The notes beneath the pieces were generated by a model. That model had not been told where the DNA came from and did not search any database. It saw nothing but the letters and a program-made list of their open reading frames with translations. This document shows positions 23,501 through 33,987 of a stretch of 64,000 nucleotides of DNA, piece by piece. This DNA comes from Argyresthia goedartella (taxonomy: Eukaryota; Arthropoda; Insecta; Lepidoptera; Argyresthiidae), in NCBI GenBank assembly GCA_949825045.1, contig OX463836.1, positions 9,007,829 through 9,071,828 on the forward strand, given 5' to 3'. Both the position numbers and the translations under genes were made by a program. Within the stretch, counting starts at the first letter, position 1; every line of letters starts with the position of its first letter.

Positions 23501-24411
23501 ATAGGCATCGACTTCGCTGGGCCAGTTAAGATAAAAATTCGAGGTTGCGAAGCACGGTAATCACTAAAGGATACGTTTGTATTTATGTTTGCTTTGTAAC
23601 AAAAGCAGTACATTTAGAAGTGACTTCTGATATATCGACAGATGCCTTCTTGGCATCCTTCAAACGCTTTTTGAGCAGACGTGCCTTGCCCAGCGATGTC
23701 TTTTGTGATAATGGGGGATGTTTTCGTGGGGCAAGGAACCAGCTAGCTGAGTTGTACGAGCTTAATAGTTCTGCTGATCATCAGACGCTTGTGCAAGCCT
23801 ATGCAGCAAAAGAAGGCATAAAGTTTCATTTTACGCCTAGTTACGCCCCTGTTTTCGCAGGGCTTGCAGAGGCGGCTGTGAAAAGCATGAAATATCATTT
23901 AAAGAGAATAGTTTTAAGTGCTAAACTGACTTATGAAGAGTTAAATACGGTCTTGTGTCAAATAGAAGCCGTGTTGAACTCACGTCCTATCTTACCTCTA
24001 TCAGAGGACGTCAATGATTACTGCTACTTGACTCCTGGACATTTCTTGGTAGGAACAGCTTTGTCAATGTATCCCGAACGAGATATTTCTGATCGTGTGA
24101 GTAACAGGCTTGATTTCTGGCAAAAATGTACCCAACTACAGCAAAGGTTTTGGAAGGCGTGGCATAAGTATTATTTAAACACATTGCAAAATAGAAACAA
24201 GTGGAGTAAGTCTATGCCTAACCTTATTGAAGGCCAGCTTGTACTTATGAAGGAACCTAACTCTCCACCTTTAGTTTGGCCAATGGCAAGAGTTGTAAAA
24301 GTCTGTCCCGGGAAAGACGGCAAAGTAAGAGCCGTTACGTTAAAAACAGCAGATCATAAAATGTATAATAGGTCATTACAGACTATTTGTGTCCTGCCTA
24401 TTGAACAATAG
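20581..24411 (+). pseudogene. BEL/Pao pol: partial protease, reverse transcriptase, RNase H, integrase, two frameshifts
   Basis: The frame becomes meaningful near 20690 in the C-terminal half of the aspartic protease (MLIGADVFFQI). It continues with the reverse transcriptase (TRVVFDAS, WSSDIKKMFRNI, YIDDVLYSC), the RNase H (LIGFCDASSTTGYG) and after a one-base shift near 22540 the rest of RNase H (LYTDSQITLAWI). The integrase zinc region has CMVCFRF and the catalytic core GIDFAGP, then after a second shift near 23550 FCDNGGCFRGA and PVFAGLAEAAVKS. The end is VLPIEQ at 24411. The sequence from 20467 to 20690 does not read as gag; an internal deletion removed gag and the DSG end of the protease. 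Confidence 0.88.
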
Positions 24412-24744
24412 TAGGAGGTATATTTAGAATTAAGGTATTATGTTACAAGTCACTATTGATTGGCTATGTGTGTACTATCCGTTAAGAAATAAAAAGTCTA
24501 GGTTATGCTTTGCTATATTAAATAGATTTGTTTGTATAACTTCCTGCAAATAAATCTGTCTAGATATCTATAATAGTTGTAGAGAATTAGATACATGTTA
24601 GTGGGTTATCAAGTTCAATGTTTAAATGATCGTGTGATTGATCATTGCTCTAATTATTTATCTGTATGTATTTGCGCCAAAGGCGAACATAAGTTTAACC
24701 TTTAGCTTAACTAGCTATAATTGTTATTTTTGCCGGTGGCAGCC

Positions 24745-24949
24745 TGTTTATGGCAACATAAAATATAATCTACATTTGAATATTCGCCACTGGCAACGTT
24801 GATTGTACTGTCACTGTCCAATATAGGCTCTTGATGTTAACATGTGCTTGGTGCTTCTTTATACGAATAAAAGTGAAATTAGGAAGTTAATAGTTTGATT
24901 CCAGTCCAAATACAGTCCACAAGAAGAAGGCTAAGGGATCACGCTTTCA
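24745..24949 (+). repeat. 3' LTR of the BEL/Pao element
   Basis: 205 bp; see the 5' LTR. The 330 bp between the end of pol and this LTR hold no gene. Confidence 0.93.
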
Positions 24950-25132
24950 CCCACAAAATGCCGAAAAACACCTTAATATCTCCTAAGACATAGAATCTAG
25001 TAGTTGAACACAATATTTACGTTTTAAATTGGTACTTCAATATTGCAGACGGTGTCATTAAGCTATAGCCTTTCCCGTTTAAAAGTAATTTGGTGCTATG
25101 TCACTGGAACTTTTTCATTGCTCGTCAGTGTA

Positions 25133-25462
25133 TTAACACAAATGCTGTGATATGGAGTGTTGTCCATTACTAGCAAAGATGGTTGTTCAAGATAGGGTAG
25201 TAATTTTTTGGTTAACCACTTTTTGAACGTTGTGTCATTAATTGTCACTTTTAATCGCATGCAATTCGTGCACTTTTCGCCTGATCACTCCTAGATCGAA
25301 ACTGTCAATTTATATTTTGTCACGAGTCCTTTTTCTCGATTTCCTGTGTGGTTATTTTGGTACCCATTTCTGCAGCGGTTTTACCTTCTTTAACAATTTT
25401 ATAAATTGTTGATAGAATAATACCTAAACCAGTAATAAAGTCATCATTAAAGTAATTAATAA
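25133..25462. other. non-coding spacer between two mobile elements
   Basis: AT-rich; nothing recognised. Confidence 0.4.
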
Positions 25463-25589
25463 TACATAGTCAGGTCATAAGTTCTGTCACATGTGCAATA
25501 TGAAATAATTTAGACATGTTTATTATTTATGTAAACATTTATATAGCAAAATGAACTTAATAAAACATAGATTCTTATGGTAATAAAGT

Positions 25590-27256
25590 TTATTCAAAAT
25601 GACCCCCGCGATTTCGAATACAGGCCTTTATTCTGCGCAGCCAGTCGTCTATCGCAGCACGAACGAGGTCCATGTCAATATCGGCGGCTGCCTTAATCAA
25701 GGATGCCTTGAGTGACTCCAAATCAGGGTGAGGCTTTGAGCAGGCCTTTTCCTCCAAGTGTTGCCATATCTTGTAATCTAACGGACTCAAATCTGGACTG
25801 GAGGAGGGCCAGTCTTCGTGCCGGATGAAGTCGATTTCACGCGCCGCCAGCCAGTCTTGTGTGCTTTTCGCTCTATGAGCTGGCGCAGAATCTTGTTGGA
25901 ATACCCAGTGCCTGTTATTAAACATGGTATGAGAAACAGGTTCCACAAGGTTCTTGAGGACTGTATTTTGATACACAACTGCATTCGTTTTTACGCCTTT
26001 CTCACAAAAATGTACCTCAGTTAAGCCCCAATAAGAGACTCCCAACCAAACCATGAGCGAGGATGGAAAATGACCTCGTTGGACACGCGGAATACGGTTG
26101 CTCGCTTCTTCACTGTTGTGTGCGTACACCTTATCATTTTGTTTGTTGTAGCTCTCTTCCACGGTGATTTTTTTTTATTAATTAATAAAACACATTTTTT
26201 ACTAACTTTCTGTTTTATTTATACAATATGTACTGTTCGATTCAAAATCGATACTCGATCTATGGTTCCGGAACGGCCATTTTGAATTTGACGTTGCGGC
26301 CATCTTTGCAGTTTTTTGACATCTGACAGACGAAAAGCCCCCGCAATGTGACGCGTATTGATTTTGGGCATTAAAATTAAATCGTAAGCCATCTGCAATT
26401 GTATTCGGGCTCCCCTCAGGATTGTCTTATAGCTGAGTGTATTGTGGTTCTCCGAACCAGATAAAGTTCGTATTTGGAACACTGTGTGCGTCGAAGCTGG
26501 CCTGCCAGCCATACCTGGTTGGCTGAAGAACCTGTCTACCAAGAAGAGCCTAGGGTGCACCCAGGCCTTGCAGAGAGACAGGTGTTTGACGGGAACGAAG
26601 CACAGACCAGGTCAGATAGAATCTATTACTTAGCTCGGTGAATCGCCGACGTTCTTGCTTCTTGGCATCTGATCGCTACGCTATCTCGTAGCTATGGGCC
26701 CCTGCGAGGTCATCGGGTGCCGAGAGGCCTGAACATGTACAACACCAACCTTAGTATCAATTAAAAATAATACATTTCTAGCGAAAAACATGTGAAACGC
26801 GATTCAATCAAAACGCGGTGAAAGCGCGCGAGAAATCGTTCTGATAAACTGGGTCAGAACTCATTTTTTTCCTATGCACGGACTGGTTTTTGATAGCTCC
26901 ACAGATACGTTCGTGTATGGGGTGACCAACTGTAAGTACAAACGCGGCTCCCAACCTATATTTTTAGTTTAAAAGCGCCCATCTCTATACGACCGGAAAT
27001 CCGCCCGCTGCGGGTCGCTTGCCGGTCGACGCATTTTGAAAACTTGCCCGCTGCGGGCGTTTGCCGGTCCAAAGGCTAAGTCTTCATTTAACACCCTTTT
27101 CACCGTGGTCCTGCTTAACCCCATCTGAAGGGCCAACAGTTTCTGCTTACGTATGGGATTTCTTTGAATTCGCGCCTTCACAGCTTTTATCACTGCTGGA
27201 GTCCTAACAGAGCGAGGGCGACCACTTCTTGACCTGTCATCTACACTAGTCTTCAT
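25590..27256 (-). pseudogene. maT mariner transposase, interrupted
   Basis: The N-terminal piece (27256 to about 27070) carries the second helix-turn-helix region: VDDRSRSGRPRSVRTPAVIK and LSRTTVKRVLNEDL. The C-terminal piece (26165-25590) carries SLMVWLGVSYWG, VFQQDSAPAHRAKSTQDWLA and SSPDLSPLDYKIWQHLEEKA. Exactly 37 residues separate the second catalytic Asp (QQD) from the third (PLD), the DD37D signature of the maT clade. The block with the first catalytic Asp (normally FTDEK) is missing, replaced by foreign sequence at about 26170-26960. The copy cannot make active enzyme. The end is IRNRGGHFE. Confidence 0.88.
26170..26960. other. foreign insert inside the mariner transposase gene
   Basis: About 790 bp that do not fit any transposase frame. 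The left junction is T-rich (TTTTTTTTATTAATTAAT near 26168). At the right side, 26998-27070, a ~50 bp block is duplicated (CCCGCTGCGGG followed by TTGCCGGTC, twice). I do not recognise the insert; it may be a retroposed fragment. Confidence 0.5.
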
Positions 27257-27372
27257 TGTATCGTTTTATGGTACGATAAACGAATCTTTTGGTTATATTC
27301 AAATTTTTCACTAAGTCGAAAATCTGAATTGGCGCGTAACCGCAACGATGCAACGCAATAACTGTGACACGG

Positions 27373-27559
27373 TGTCCAAGTTGTAGTTTGTAAGTGGTGT
27401 GCATCATTTTTTGTTTTTTATCCTTTCCATAGATGGCACCACCAGTACTTTACATCGCGGTATTAAGATGTTTCACGGATTCCTTATATAGAAAATTGAA
27501 TAAAATTTTGTAAGCTTGTTCCCACAGAGCAGAGATTGTTTTATTTATCCCTTGCTACA
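27373..27559 (+). repeat. 5' LTR of the intact BEL/Pao element
   Basis: 187 bp, TG...CA. It is followed by CG and then TGGTTCGCTTGGGCCC, the likely primer site; I cannot assign the tRNA. Confidence 0.92.
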
Positions 27560-28168
27560 CGTGGTTCGCTTGGGCCCTATTCATGGTCCTTCAGAGTCGG
27601 ATTTAGTGCGAATTTTTGTGGTGATAACTGTATTGCACTAGCCGACGCCTTTTTGCTATAACGCACTAAGTGGTGACGGATTGTCACTGAGAGTGCGCAC
27701 CGAGGCGTGTCGTCCCAGTGAGGAACGATCGTTGACGGGAGGAGGAGTGTGGACAAAACCACATTCAACCAAGGAGCAACAAGTCGTCGGATGCAGCAGC
27801 GTGTGAGGATTGCGGCGTTGCAGCAGCGAAGAGTGTGACGCAGCGTCAGAGAAGTACTACACACGGACGAAGCGGATATACAGTGGTCAGTGTATTGCAA
27901 AAATTGTGAGTACATTTTGTGATTTTATACATGCGTGTTTCAAGTGAGTTAAGAACTTAGAAAAATTTGCGGAATTTCAAACTGGACTTAGAAAATTTCA
28001 TAGGAATTTGGGACTTTAACTTTGCATGCTAGCTTTTACACGTTAGACTTAGCACAGTAAGCAAAAAGTGTTCCGACGGGGAACCTATGCCCAATTTCGG
28101 TTTAATTTCCAACCACTTGTAAAACTTTCACGGAATTTTGAGACTTGTAAAAATTTGTGTGAGCAAAC

Positions 28169-31100
28169 ATGTCAATTAGATTGGAGTCAATGATTCAAAG
28201 TCAATATGCAACCAAAGAGATAATTGAAAATGCCTACAAGAACTTTAAAAAGTCACCAAGGGATCGTCTATCTAAAGGTTCATACATGTCAGTTAGAATA
28301 GACACTTTGCAAGAATATTGGAAAATATTTTACACCACGCATAATCAATTATCTCAAGATGCTCCAACCGACTTACTAAAGAATGCTTATTTTACTAAAG
28401 TTATATTTCAAGAAGTAGAAGAAATTTACCTTGACTATTTGGTTGAACTAAAAGAAGCTTTATCAAGGGCAACACCTTCTACAAGTAACTCAAGCTCACA
28501 ACAAGAAAAAATGTCTAAGGGTTCTAAAAGTGAAGGCAACGTAAAACTACCCAAAATTGCGATTCCTACATTTTCCGGGAAGTATAGCGAATGGACGACC
28601 TTTAGAGACTTATACTTGTCGCTCATTCACAACAACACTTCATTGGACGAAGTCCAAAAGATGCACTACTTAAAAGGCTATTTAGTCGGAGAGGCAGAAC
28701 AGCTTTTAAGACATGTTCCGATTACTGCCGCTAACTATAAAGAGTCGTGGTCAATGTTGAACAACAGATACAACAATAAGAAGTATTTGTCAAACTGTTT
28801 ATTGAAACGGTTTATGAACTATCCAAATATCAACGTCGAGTCCTGTAACAATGTTAGAGATCTTTTAGACACAACAACGGACACGTTGAATGGTTTGAAG
28901 AATTTGGGAATCGATGTAAGCTCATGGGATGTTATAATTATTCACATTATAACTTCGAAATTGGATACAGAATCTCGCAAACAATGGGAACTGAAAATTA
29001 GCACATCTGATGAGCTTCCAACGCTGAATCAAATGAGAGAATTCTTGGAGTCTAGATTCCGCTCTCTTGAATTTCTAGACCCCAAGCCGAAGCCGAAACC
29101 AAACTTTTCAAACAAGCCAAAGGTCATGCATGCAATTTCCGCTGATGTTCATAAAACGTGTCAATTCTGTAAAAATGATCACAAGATTGGCAATTGTAAA
29201 GAGTTCGCTAAGGTAAATTATGAAACACGTCACAACTTTGTTCAAACAAATGGAATTTGTTTCAATTGTCTCGGTCAGAACCACTCCGCTCACATTTGTA
29301 GAGTAACCACTAGATGTCGCATTTGCAGAGGCAAACATCATTCATTGCTTCATCCATACAACCCCAAGCCAACCAACGAACCGCTTAATCCAAATGATTC
29401 TAAGCCAAATATAGCGGTTGAAGTCGGCTCAGCGGTGTCTAATGTTAAGGCATCGTTAGCTGAGGAACCATCAACGTCGAACGTTGCAGCACATTTTTCG
29501 AAGGAGAGTGTACCTAACCAAGTTTTGCTAGCCACAGCATTGGTAAAGGTGCAGGCAAGGAACGGTCACGCACAGTTGTTGAGAGCCTTGTTAGATCAGG
29601 GTTCGCAAGCGTCGTTCGTGACAGAATCAGCAGTGCAACTACTTGGACTCAAGAAAGTACCAACCAAAACGGTTATCTCTGGATTAGGTGGTGATAAGAG
29701 CGCTTTAGCCTCTAGGTATATCGTAAATATTAATATTCAATCACGCCATGATCCAAGTTTTTCTGTCCAAGTACGCGCACATGTATTAGGTACAATAACG
29801 AGTCTTCTTCCCTCTGAGAAGATAACTCACTGTGATTGGCCTGAGTTAGCACAGATAACTTTGGCTGATCCTAGTTTTGCTACTCCAAACAAGATCGATA
29901 TCTTGCTTGGGGCAGATGTTTATGGAGAAATCATCAGAGAAGGTTTGATCAAGGGTCCTAAAGGCTTACCTGTAGCCCAAAATACAGCCTTAGGATGGAT
30001 CTTGTCAGGTCCTACACATCCCACTGAGGATGACGATCACTCCAATTCACAGATTTGTTACCATAATGTCATTGTGAGCATGTACTCACAAGTAGATGAC
30101 AACGAGATGCTTAAAAGATTTTGGCAGATTGAGTCTGATTCTTTTGACACGAAAATCCTCACTCAAGAAGAAAGGCTATGTGAGAATTCTTATAGCCAAT
30201 CTACACAGAGAGATGAAACAGGTCGCTACATTGTACGGCTACCTTTCCGTGATGAAGACCCTCAGTGTAAATACGGGAATTCAAGAAACATTGCACTCAA
30301 GAGATTTCACCTTCTTGAAAATCGTTTCATGAAGAACCCAGAAATCAAAGCAAAGTACACCGAAGTGATTCACGAATATCATGACCTTGGCCATATGGAA
30401 CGTATACAGACTGGTGACGATCCTAAACGATCAGAGGCTGTTTATTTACCACACCACGCTGTCATACGTGACGACAAAACAACAACCAAGGTCAGAGTTG
30501 TGTTCGATGCTTCATGCAAAGGTTCCAACGGGGTTTCTCTCAACGATACACTGATGGTTGGTCCTACACTGCAGCAAGACTTACGACACATTATCATCAG
30601 ATGGCGCATCTCTCCTATTTGCTTGAGCGCTGACATTGTCAAAATGTATCGGCAAGTTATAGTCGCAAACGAAGATGCAGACTTCCAACGTCTCGTGTGG
30701 CGCGATGATCCGGAATCTGAAATAGAAGAGTATAGATTAGTAAGAGTTACTTTCGGAACTGCATCTGCTCCATACCTGGCCGTGAAGACACTGCAGCAGC
30801 TGGCACTCGACGAAGAAGAGAAGCATCCCATGGTGGCTGAAAAGGTGAAAACAGATTTTTACGTTGATGATCTAATGACAGGGTGCCAAACAGTGGAAGA
30901 AGGAAAGCAAATTCATAAGGAAATGACAGAACTACTTACCAAGGGTGGCTTCCAGCTTCAAAAATGGGTCACTAATAACAGGGAATTGGCGGAAGTATTT
31001 GAAGGAGAAGGCAAACAAAAGGGAAAGGTAGATATAAAGATGGATGAAGTCATTAAGATTCTAGGCCTTTCTTGGGACAGAGAAACAGACAGTTTTCAGT

Positions 31101-33385
31101 ACTCTGTGCAACTTCCAGACCAACAATCTCCAATCACCAAACGAAAGGTAGTTTCAGACATTTCGCGGTTGTTTGATCCTTTAGGATGGGCAGCACCTTG
31201 CGTCATTCCGGCCAAAGTCATGATCCAAAAACTATGGCTGTCAGGAATAGATTGGGATGACGAGTTACCGCCCGAATTGCTGTCAGAATGGCTGTCGTAT
31301 AAAGGAGAACTGACTCAATTACGCGAGTTTCGTGTTCCCAGATGGGTCGAAGCTAAGGCGGGAGATATATGTGTGGAACTCCAAGGTTTCTGTGACGCAT
31401 CTAATGTAGCGTATGCAGCAGTGGTCTACTTGAGAATTATCGATGCTGATGGTAATGTGCACGTTAATTTAGTCACTGCCAAAACCAAGGTAGCTCCTAC
31501 CATGCAAGTCTCGATACCTCGCCTTGAATTAATGGGAGCAGTTCTCTTAGCAAAATTGCTCACCGAAGTCGCCAAGTTATTGGCAATTGATCGATCTCAT
31601 GTTCATGGATGGACCGATTCAACTGTGGTGTTAGCGTGGCTTAGTAGCCACCCAAGTCGTTGGACAACGTTCATCGGCAATAGGACGTCTGATATTCTGA
31701 CAAAAATGGACAATACGCAATGGGCTCATGTGCAGTCTGCTCATAATCCCGCAGATATGGCGTCCAGAGGGTTGACACCATCAGAATTGCTACAAAACGA
31801 ATTGTGGATGCAAGGGCCGGCGTGGCTTAGAAACTCTGAAATCAACTACACAAGACCCAAATCGATATCCACTGAACTTGAACAGCGGAAAGTAAAAGCT
31901 CACTTGTCTGCGAAAAAGGAAGATCAGGAATTTCCACTTTGGACGAAATATTCGTCACTCCAAAAATTGCTTCGAGTTGTCGCAGTCTGCCGAAGATTCC
32001 TGAAACTCAAAATGAACAAATTAGAAAACAAAAGGTGTACAACTTACCCGACAAGTGAAGAACTCGCTGAAGCTCTCGAAGTTTGCATAAGGCAATGTCA
32101 GAACCATGGATTCGACGAAGATAAGAAAAGCTTGAAGCCGTTATGTCCCATAATAGACAAAAAGGGTATATTACGAGTTGGTGGGCGAATTCAAAATGCT
32201 GATGTCCCCGTTGACGTCAAACACCCCGTAATACTACCAAAAGGTAGTCACTTCACTAACTTAGTGATTGATGACGCGCACAAAAGGACGCTCCATGGTG
32301 GACCTACTCTTATGCTGAACTACTTGCGTACCAAATATTGGGTACTTTCAGCTAAAGGTTTAGTCAAAACCCACGTACGCAAATGTATCACTTGTACTCG
32401 ACATGCTGCAGCTACTAAAAATCAGTTAATGGGGCAGCTACCATCAAGCAGAGTTACACCAGCAAGACCATTTTTGCACAGTGGTGTGGACTTCGCAGGC
32501 CCCATCAACATTCGCGTTTCAAAGGGTCGTGGCAATAAGTCGTACAAGGGCTACATTTCTCTATTTATTTGTATGGTCACCAAGGCTATACATCTCGAAG
32601 TAGTGAGTGACCTTACTTCTGAAGGTTTCATTGCAGCGTTCAAAAGGTTTGTCGCGAGACGTGGACATGTCAGCAATATTTGGAGCGACAATGGAACAAA
32701 CTTCGTCGGCGCTTCCACAGAACTGCACAAGTTAATTGCTGCCGAAAAATCTTCAGTTGCTACAGAAATTCGGGACTGGCTAAACAACAATTCTGTGTCA
32801 TGGCACTTCATCCCACCTCGTGCACCAAACTTCGGTGGCTTGTGGGAAGCAGGGGTGAAATCAACAAAATTTCACTTAAAACGAGTGATAGGCAATTCTA
32901 CACTCACTTATGAAGAGTTAGCCACACTCCTAACGCAAGTGGAGTCTTGTTTAAATTCAAGGCCCCTATCTAAGATGCCAGATAATGAAAACGAACCCTT
33001 GCCACTAACACCAGGTCATTTTCTAATTGGCGAACCCTTGATCACCATCCCAGAACGAAATTATGAAAGGTGCAATATTGGCAGTTTGAGGCGTTGGCAG
33101 ATGACACAACGAATGATGCAAGACTTTTGGCGTAGATGGTCGAACGAGTATTTAGCTAATTGTCTACAAAGATACAAGTGGTCCAAACTTACCCCTGAAC
33201 CCAATGTTGGCGATGTGGTTTTGGTAAAGGAAGACAATTTGCCTCCAGCTCGCTGGCTCATGGGTAAAATTGTTGAGAAACATCCAGGTTTGGACCAGGT
33301 TACTCGAGTGGTAACATTAAAATGTAATGGTTCCTTGATTAAGAGACCAACTTCTAAATTGTGTGTATTGCCAATTGCAAATTAA
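28169..33385 (+). CDS. BEL/Pao Gag-Pol polyprotein, 1738 residues, uninterrupted
   Basis: Gag: the DUF1759-type segment PKIAIPTFSGKYSEWTTF at about residue 128, then zinc knuckles CQFCKNDHKIGNC (331) and CFNCLGQNHSAHIC (about 366). Protease: ALLDQGSQASF, active Asp near 476. Reverse transcriptase: KVRVVFDASCKG, SADIVKMYRQV and FYVDDLMTG (YVDD near 898). RNase H: GFCDAS near 1076 and HGWTDSTVVLAWL. Integrase: an H2C2 zinc region ending CITC, then GVDFAGP (1441), WSDNGTNF (1507) and PNFGGLWEAGVKS as the D,D,E core, and a tail ending LCVLPIAN. All domains follow the Pao order and none has a stop. The first ATG (28169) is used because gag starts there. About 600 bp of leader precede it. It is likely competent for transposition; expression is not shown. 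Confidence 0.95.
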   Translation: MSIRLESMIQSQYATKEIIENAYKNFKKSPRDRLSKGSYMSVRIDTLQEYWKIFYTTHNQLSQDAPTDLLKNAYFTKVIFQEVEEIYLDYLVELKEALSRATPSTSNSSSQQEKMSKGSKSEGNVKLPKIAIPTFSGKYSEWTTFRDLYLSLIHNNTSLDEVQKMHYLKGYLVGEAEQLLRHVPITAANYKESWSMLNNRYNNKKYLSNCLLKRFMNYPNINVESCNNVRDLLDTTTDTLNGLKNLGIDVSSWDVIIIHIITSKLDTESRKQWELKISTSDELPTLNQMREFLESRFRSLEFLDPKPKPKPNFSNKPKVMHAISADVHKTCQFCKNDHKIGNCKEFAKVNYETRHNFVQTNGICFNCLGQNHSAHICRVTTRCRICRGKHHSLLHPYNPKPTNEPLNPNDSKPNIAVEVGSAVSNVKASLAEEPSTSNVAAHFSKESVPNQVLLATALVKVQARNGHAQLLRALLDQGSQASFVTESAVQLLGLKKVPTKTVISGLGGDKSALASRYIVNINIQSRHDPSFSVQVRAHVLGTITSLLPSEKITHCDWPELAQITLADPSFATPNKIDILLGADVYGEIIREGLIKGPKGLPVAQNTALGWILSGPTHPTEDDDHSNSQICYHNVIVSMYSQVDDNEMLKRFWQIESDSFDTKILTQEERLCENSYSQSTQRDETGRYIVRLPFRDEDPQCKYGNSRNIALKRFHLLENRFMKNPEIKAKYTEVIHEYHDLGHMERIQTGDDPKRSEAVYLPHHAVIRDDKTTTKVRVVFDASCKGSNGVSLNDTLMVGPTLQQDLRHIIIRWRISPICLSADIVKMYRQVIVANEDADFQRLVWRDDPESEIEEYRLVRVTFGTASAPYLAVKTLQQLALDEEEKHPMVAEKVKTDFYVDDLMTGCQTVEEGKQIHKEMTELLTKGGFQLQKWVTNNRELAEVFEGEGKQKGKVDIKMDEVIKILGLSWDRETDSFQYSVQLPDQQSPITKRKVVSDISRLFDPLGWAAPCVIPAKVMIQKLWLSGIDWDDELPPELLSEWLSYKGELTQLREFRVPRWVEAKAGDICVELQGFCDASNVAYAAVVYLRIIDADGNVHVNLVTAKTKVAPTMQVSIPRLELMGAVLLAKLLTEVAKLLAIDRSHVHGWTDSTVVLAWLSSHPSRWTTFIGNRTSDILTKMDNTQWAHVQSAHNPADMASRGLTPSELLQNELWMQGPAWLRNSEINYTRPKSISTELEQRKVKAHLSAKKEDQEFPLWTKYSSLQKLLRVVAVCRRFLKLKMNKLENKRCTTYPTSEELAEALEVCIRQCQNHGFDEDKKSLKPLCPIIDKKGILRVGGRIQNADVPVDVKHPVILPKGSHFTNLVIDDAHKRTLHGGPTLMLNYLRTKYWVLSAKGLVKTHVRKCITCTRHAAATKNQLMGQLPSSRVTPARPFLHSGVDFAGPINIRVSKGRGNKSYKGYISLFICMVTKAIHLEVVSDLTSEGFIAAFKRFVARRGHVSNIWSDNGTNFVGASTELHKLIAAEKSSVATEIRDWLNNNSVSWHFIPPRAPNFGGLWEAGVKSTKFHLKRVIGNSTLTYEELATLLTQVESCLNSRPLSKMPDNENEPLPLTPGHFLIGEPLITIPERNYERCNIGSLRRWQMTQRMMQDFWRRWSNEYLANCLQRYKWSKLTPEPNVGDVVLVKEDNLPPARWLMGKIVEKHPGLDQVTRVVTLKCNGSLIKRPTSKLCVLPIAN

Positions 33386-33625
33386 AATTAAGGTTTATTT
33401 TGTTATCCGTACTCTTTAGAGTTTTATGTTTACATAAGTTATAGTCAGTGTTTAAACTTTATATGGAATTTTGTTTATTTTGATCAATGGTTGTTTCATA
33501 CGCATATAGAGTTTAACTTGAATAATGTTAAGTTTTAAAAATATTAGGATTTGTTAATACTATACCCTCTTGACCTCATGGTGGGCGGTATTATATATGT
33601 AAGAACGTATTAGAATAGCGTTCTT

Positions 33626-33636
33626 GGTGGGCGGAA
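33626..33636 (+). other. polypurine tract of the intact BEL/Pao element
   Basis: GGTGGGCGGAA immediately before the 3' LTR, the expected plus-strand primer position. The GGTGGGCGG phrase also occurs once more upstream near 33581. Confidence 0.6.
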
Positions 33637-33823
33637 TGTCCAAGTTGTAGTTTGTAAGTGGTGTGCATCATTTTTTGTTTTTTATCCTTTCCATAGATGG
33701 CACCACCAGTACTTTACATCGCGGTATTAAGATGTTTCACGGATTCCTTATATAGAAAATTGAATAAAATTTTGTAAGCTTGTTCCCACAGAGCAGAGAT
33801 TGTTTTATTTATCCCTTGCTACA
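33637..33823 (+). repeat. 3' LTR of the intact BEL/Pao element
   Basis: 187 bp, identical by eye to 27373-27559. Confidence 0.92.
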
Positions 33824-33987
33824 CGGTCTTCTTTAAGTGTCCACTCCATATTTAAAAATGAGGAAAATTCTGGAAAGTACACATTTTGATTTTCATGAAA
33901 AATTCGAATTCAATAAACTTTTTTGTGGCCAGCGTTCTAAATTCAAAAGTTTTTATTGTGTGACAGAACTTATGACCTGACTGTGTA

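Larger units (their letters stand above)
20242..24949 (+). mobile_element. BEL/Pao LTR retrotransposon, internally deleted, 205 bp LTRs, TSD CCCAC
   Basis: Direct LTRs at 20242-20446 and 24745-24949 start TGTTTATGG and end CGCTTTCA. They are flanked by CCCAC on both sides (20237-20241 and 24950-24954). A tRNA-Tyr primer site follows the left LTR. The gag and the N-terminal part of the protease are missing; the remaining pol has two frameshifts. The two LTRs differ at about one base, so the insertion is young although the copy is defective. Confidence 0.93.
20211..25130. mobile_element. TA-flanked MITE split by a BEL/Pao insertion
   Basis: Left end CCCTGATGAGCAATGAAAAA (20211) and right end, as reverse complement, CACTGACGAGCAATGAAAAA (25130) are each bordered by TA (20209-20210 and 25131-25132). 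Without the BEL element and one copy of its target duplication the MITE is about 207 bp and non-coding. Tc1/mariner-type ends are inferred from the TA. Confidence 0.75.
27373..33823 (+). mobile_element. full-length BEL/Pao LTR retrotransposon with 187 bp LTRs, apparently intact
   Basis: LTRs 27373-27559 and 33637-33823 start TGTCCAAG and end TTGCTACA; I see no difference between them. The target flanks share ACACGG (27367-27372 and 33821-33826), overlapping the LTR end, so the exact duplication length is ambiguous (CACGG, 5 bp, is the usual size for this group). A purine tract GGTGGGCGGAA directly precedes the right LTR. A single 1738-codon frame fills the middle. The element sits in a mariner. 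Confidence 0.95.
25465..33985 (-). mobile_element. maT-type (DD37D) mariner with terminal inverted repeats, split by a BEL/Pao element
   Basis: The left end CATAGTCAGGTCATAAGTTC (25465) pairs with the right end ...GACCTGACTGTG (33985). The inverted repeat runs about 30 bp (GTCAGGTCATAAGTTCTGTCAC) and both ends are bordered by TA (25463-25464, 33986-33987). The transposase lies on the minus strand at 25590-27256. The BEL/Pao element 27373-33823 is inserted near the promoter-side end; a further ~800 bp of foreign sequence sits inside the transposase gene. Confidence 0.85.
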
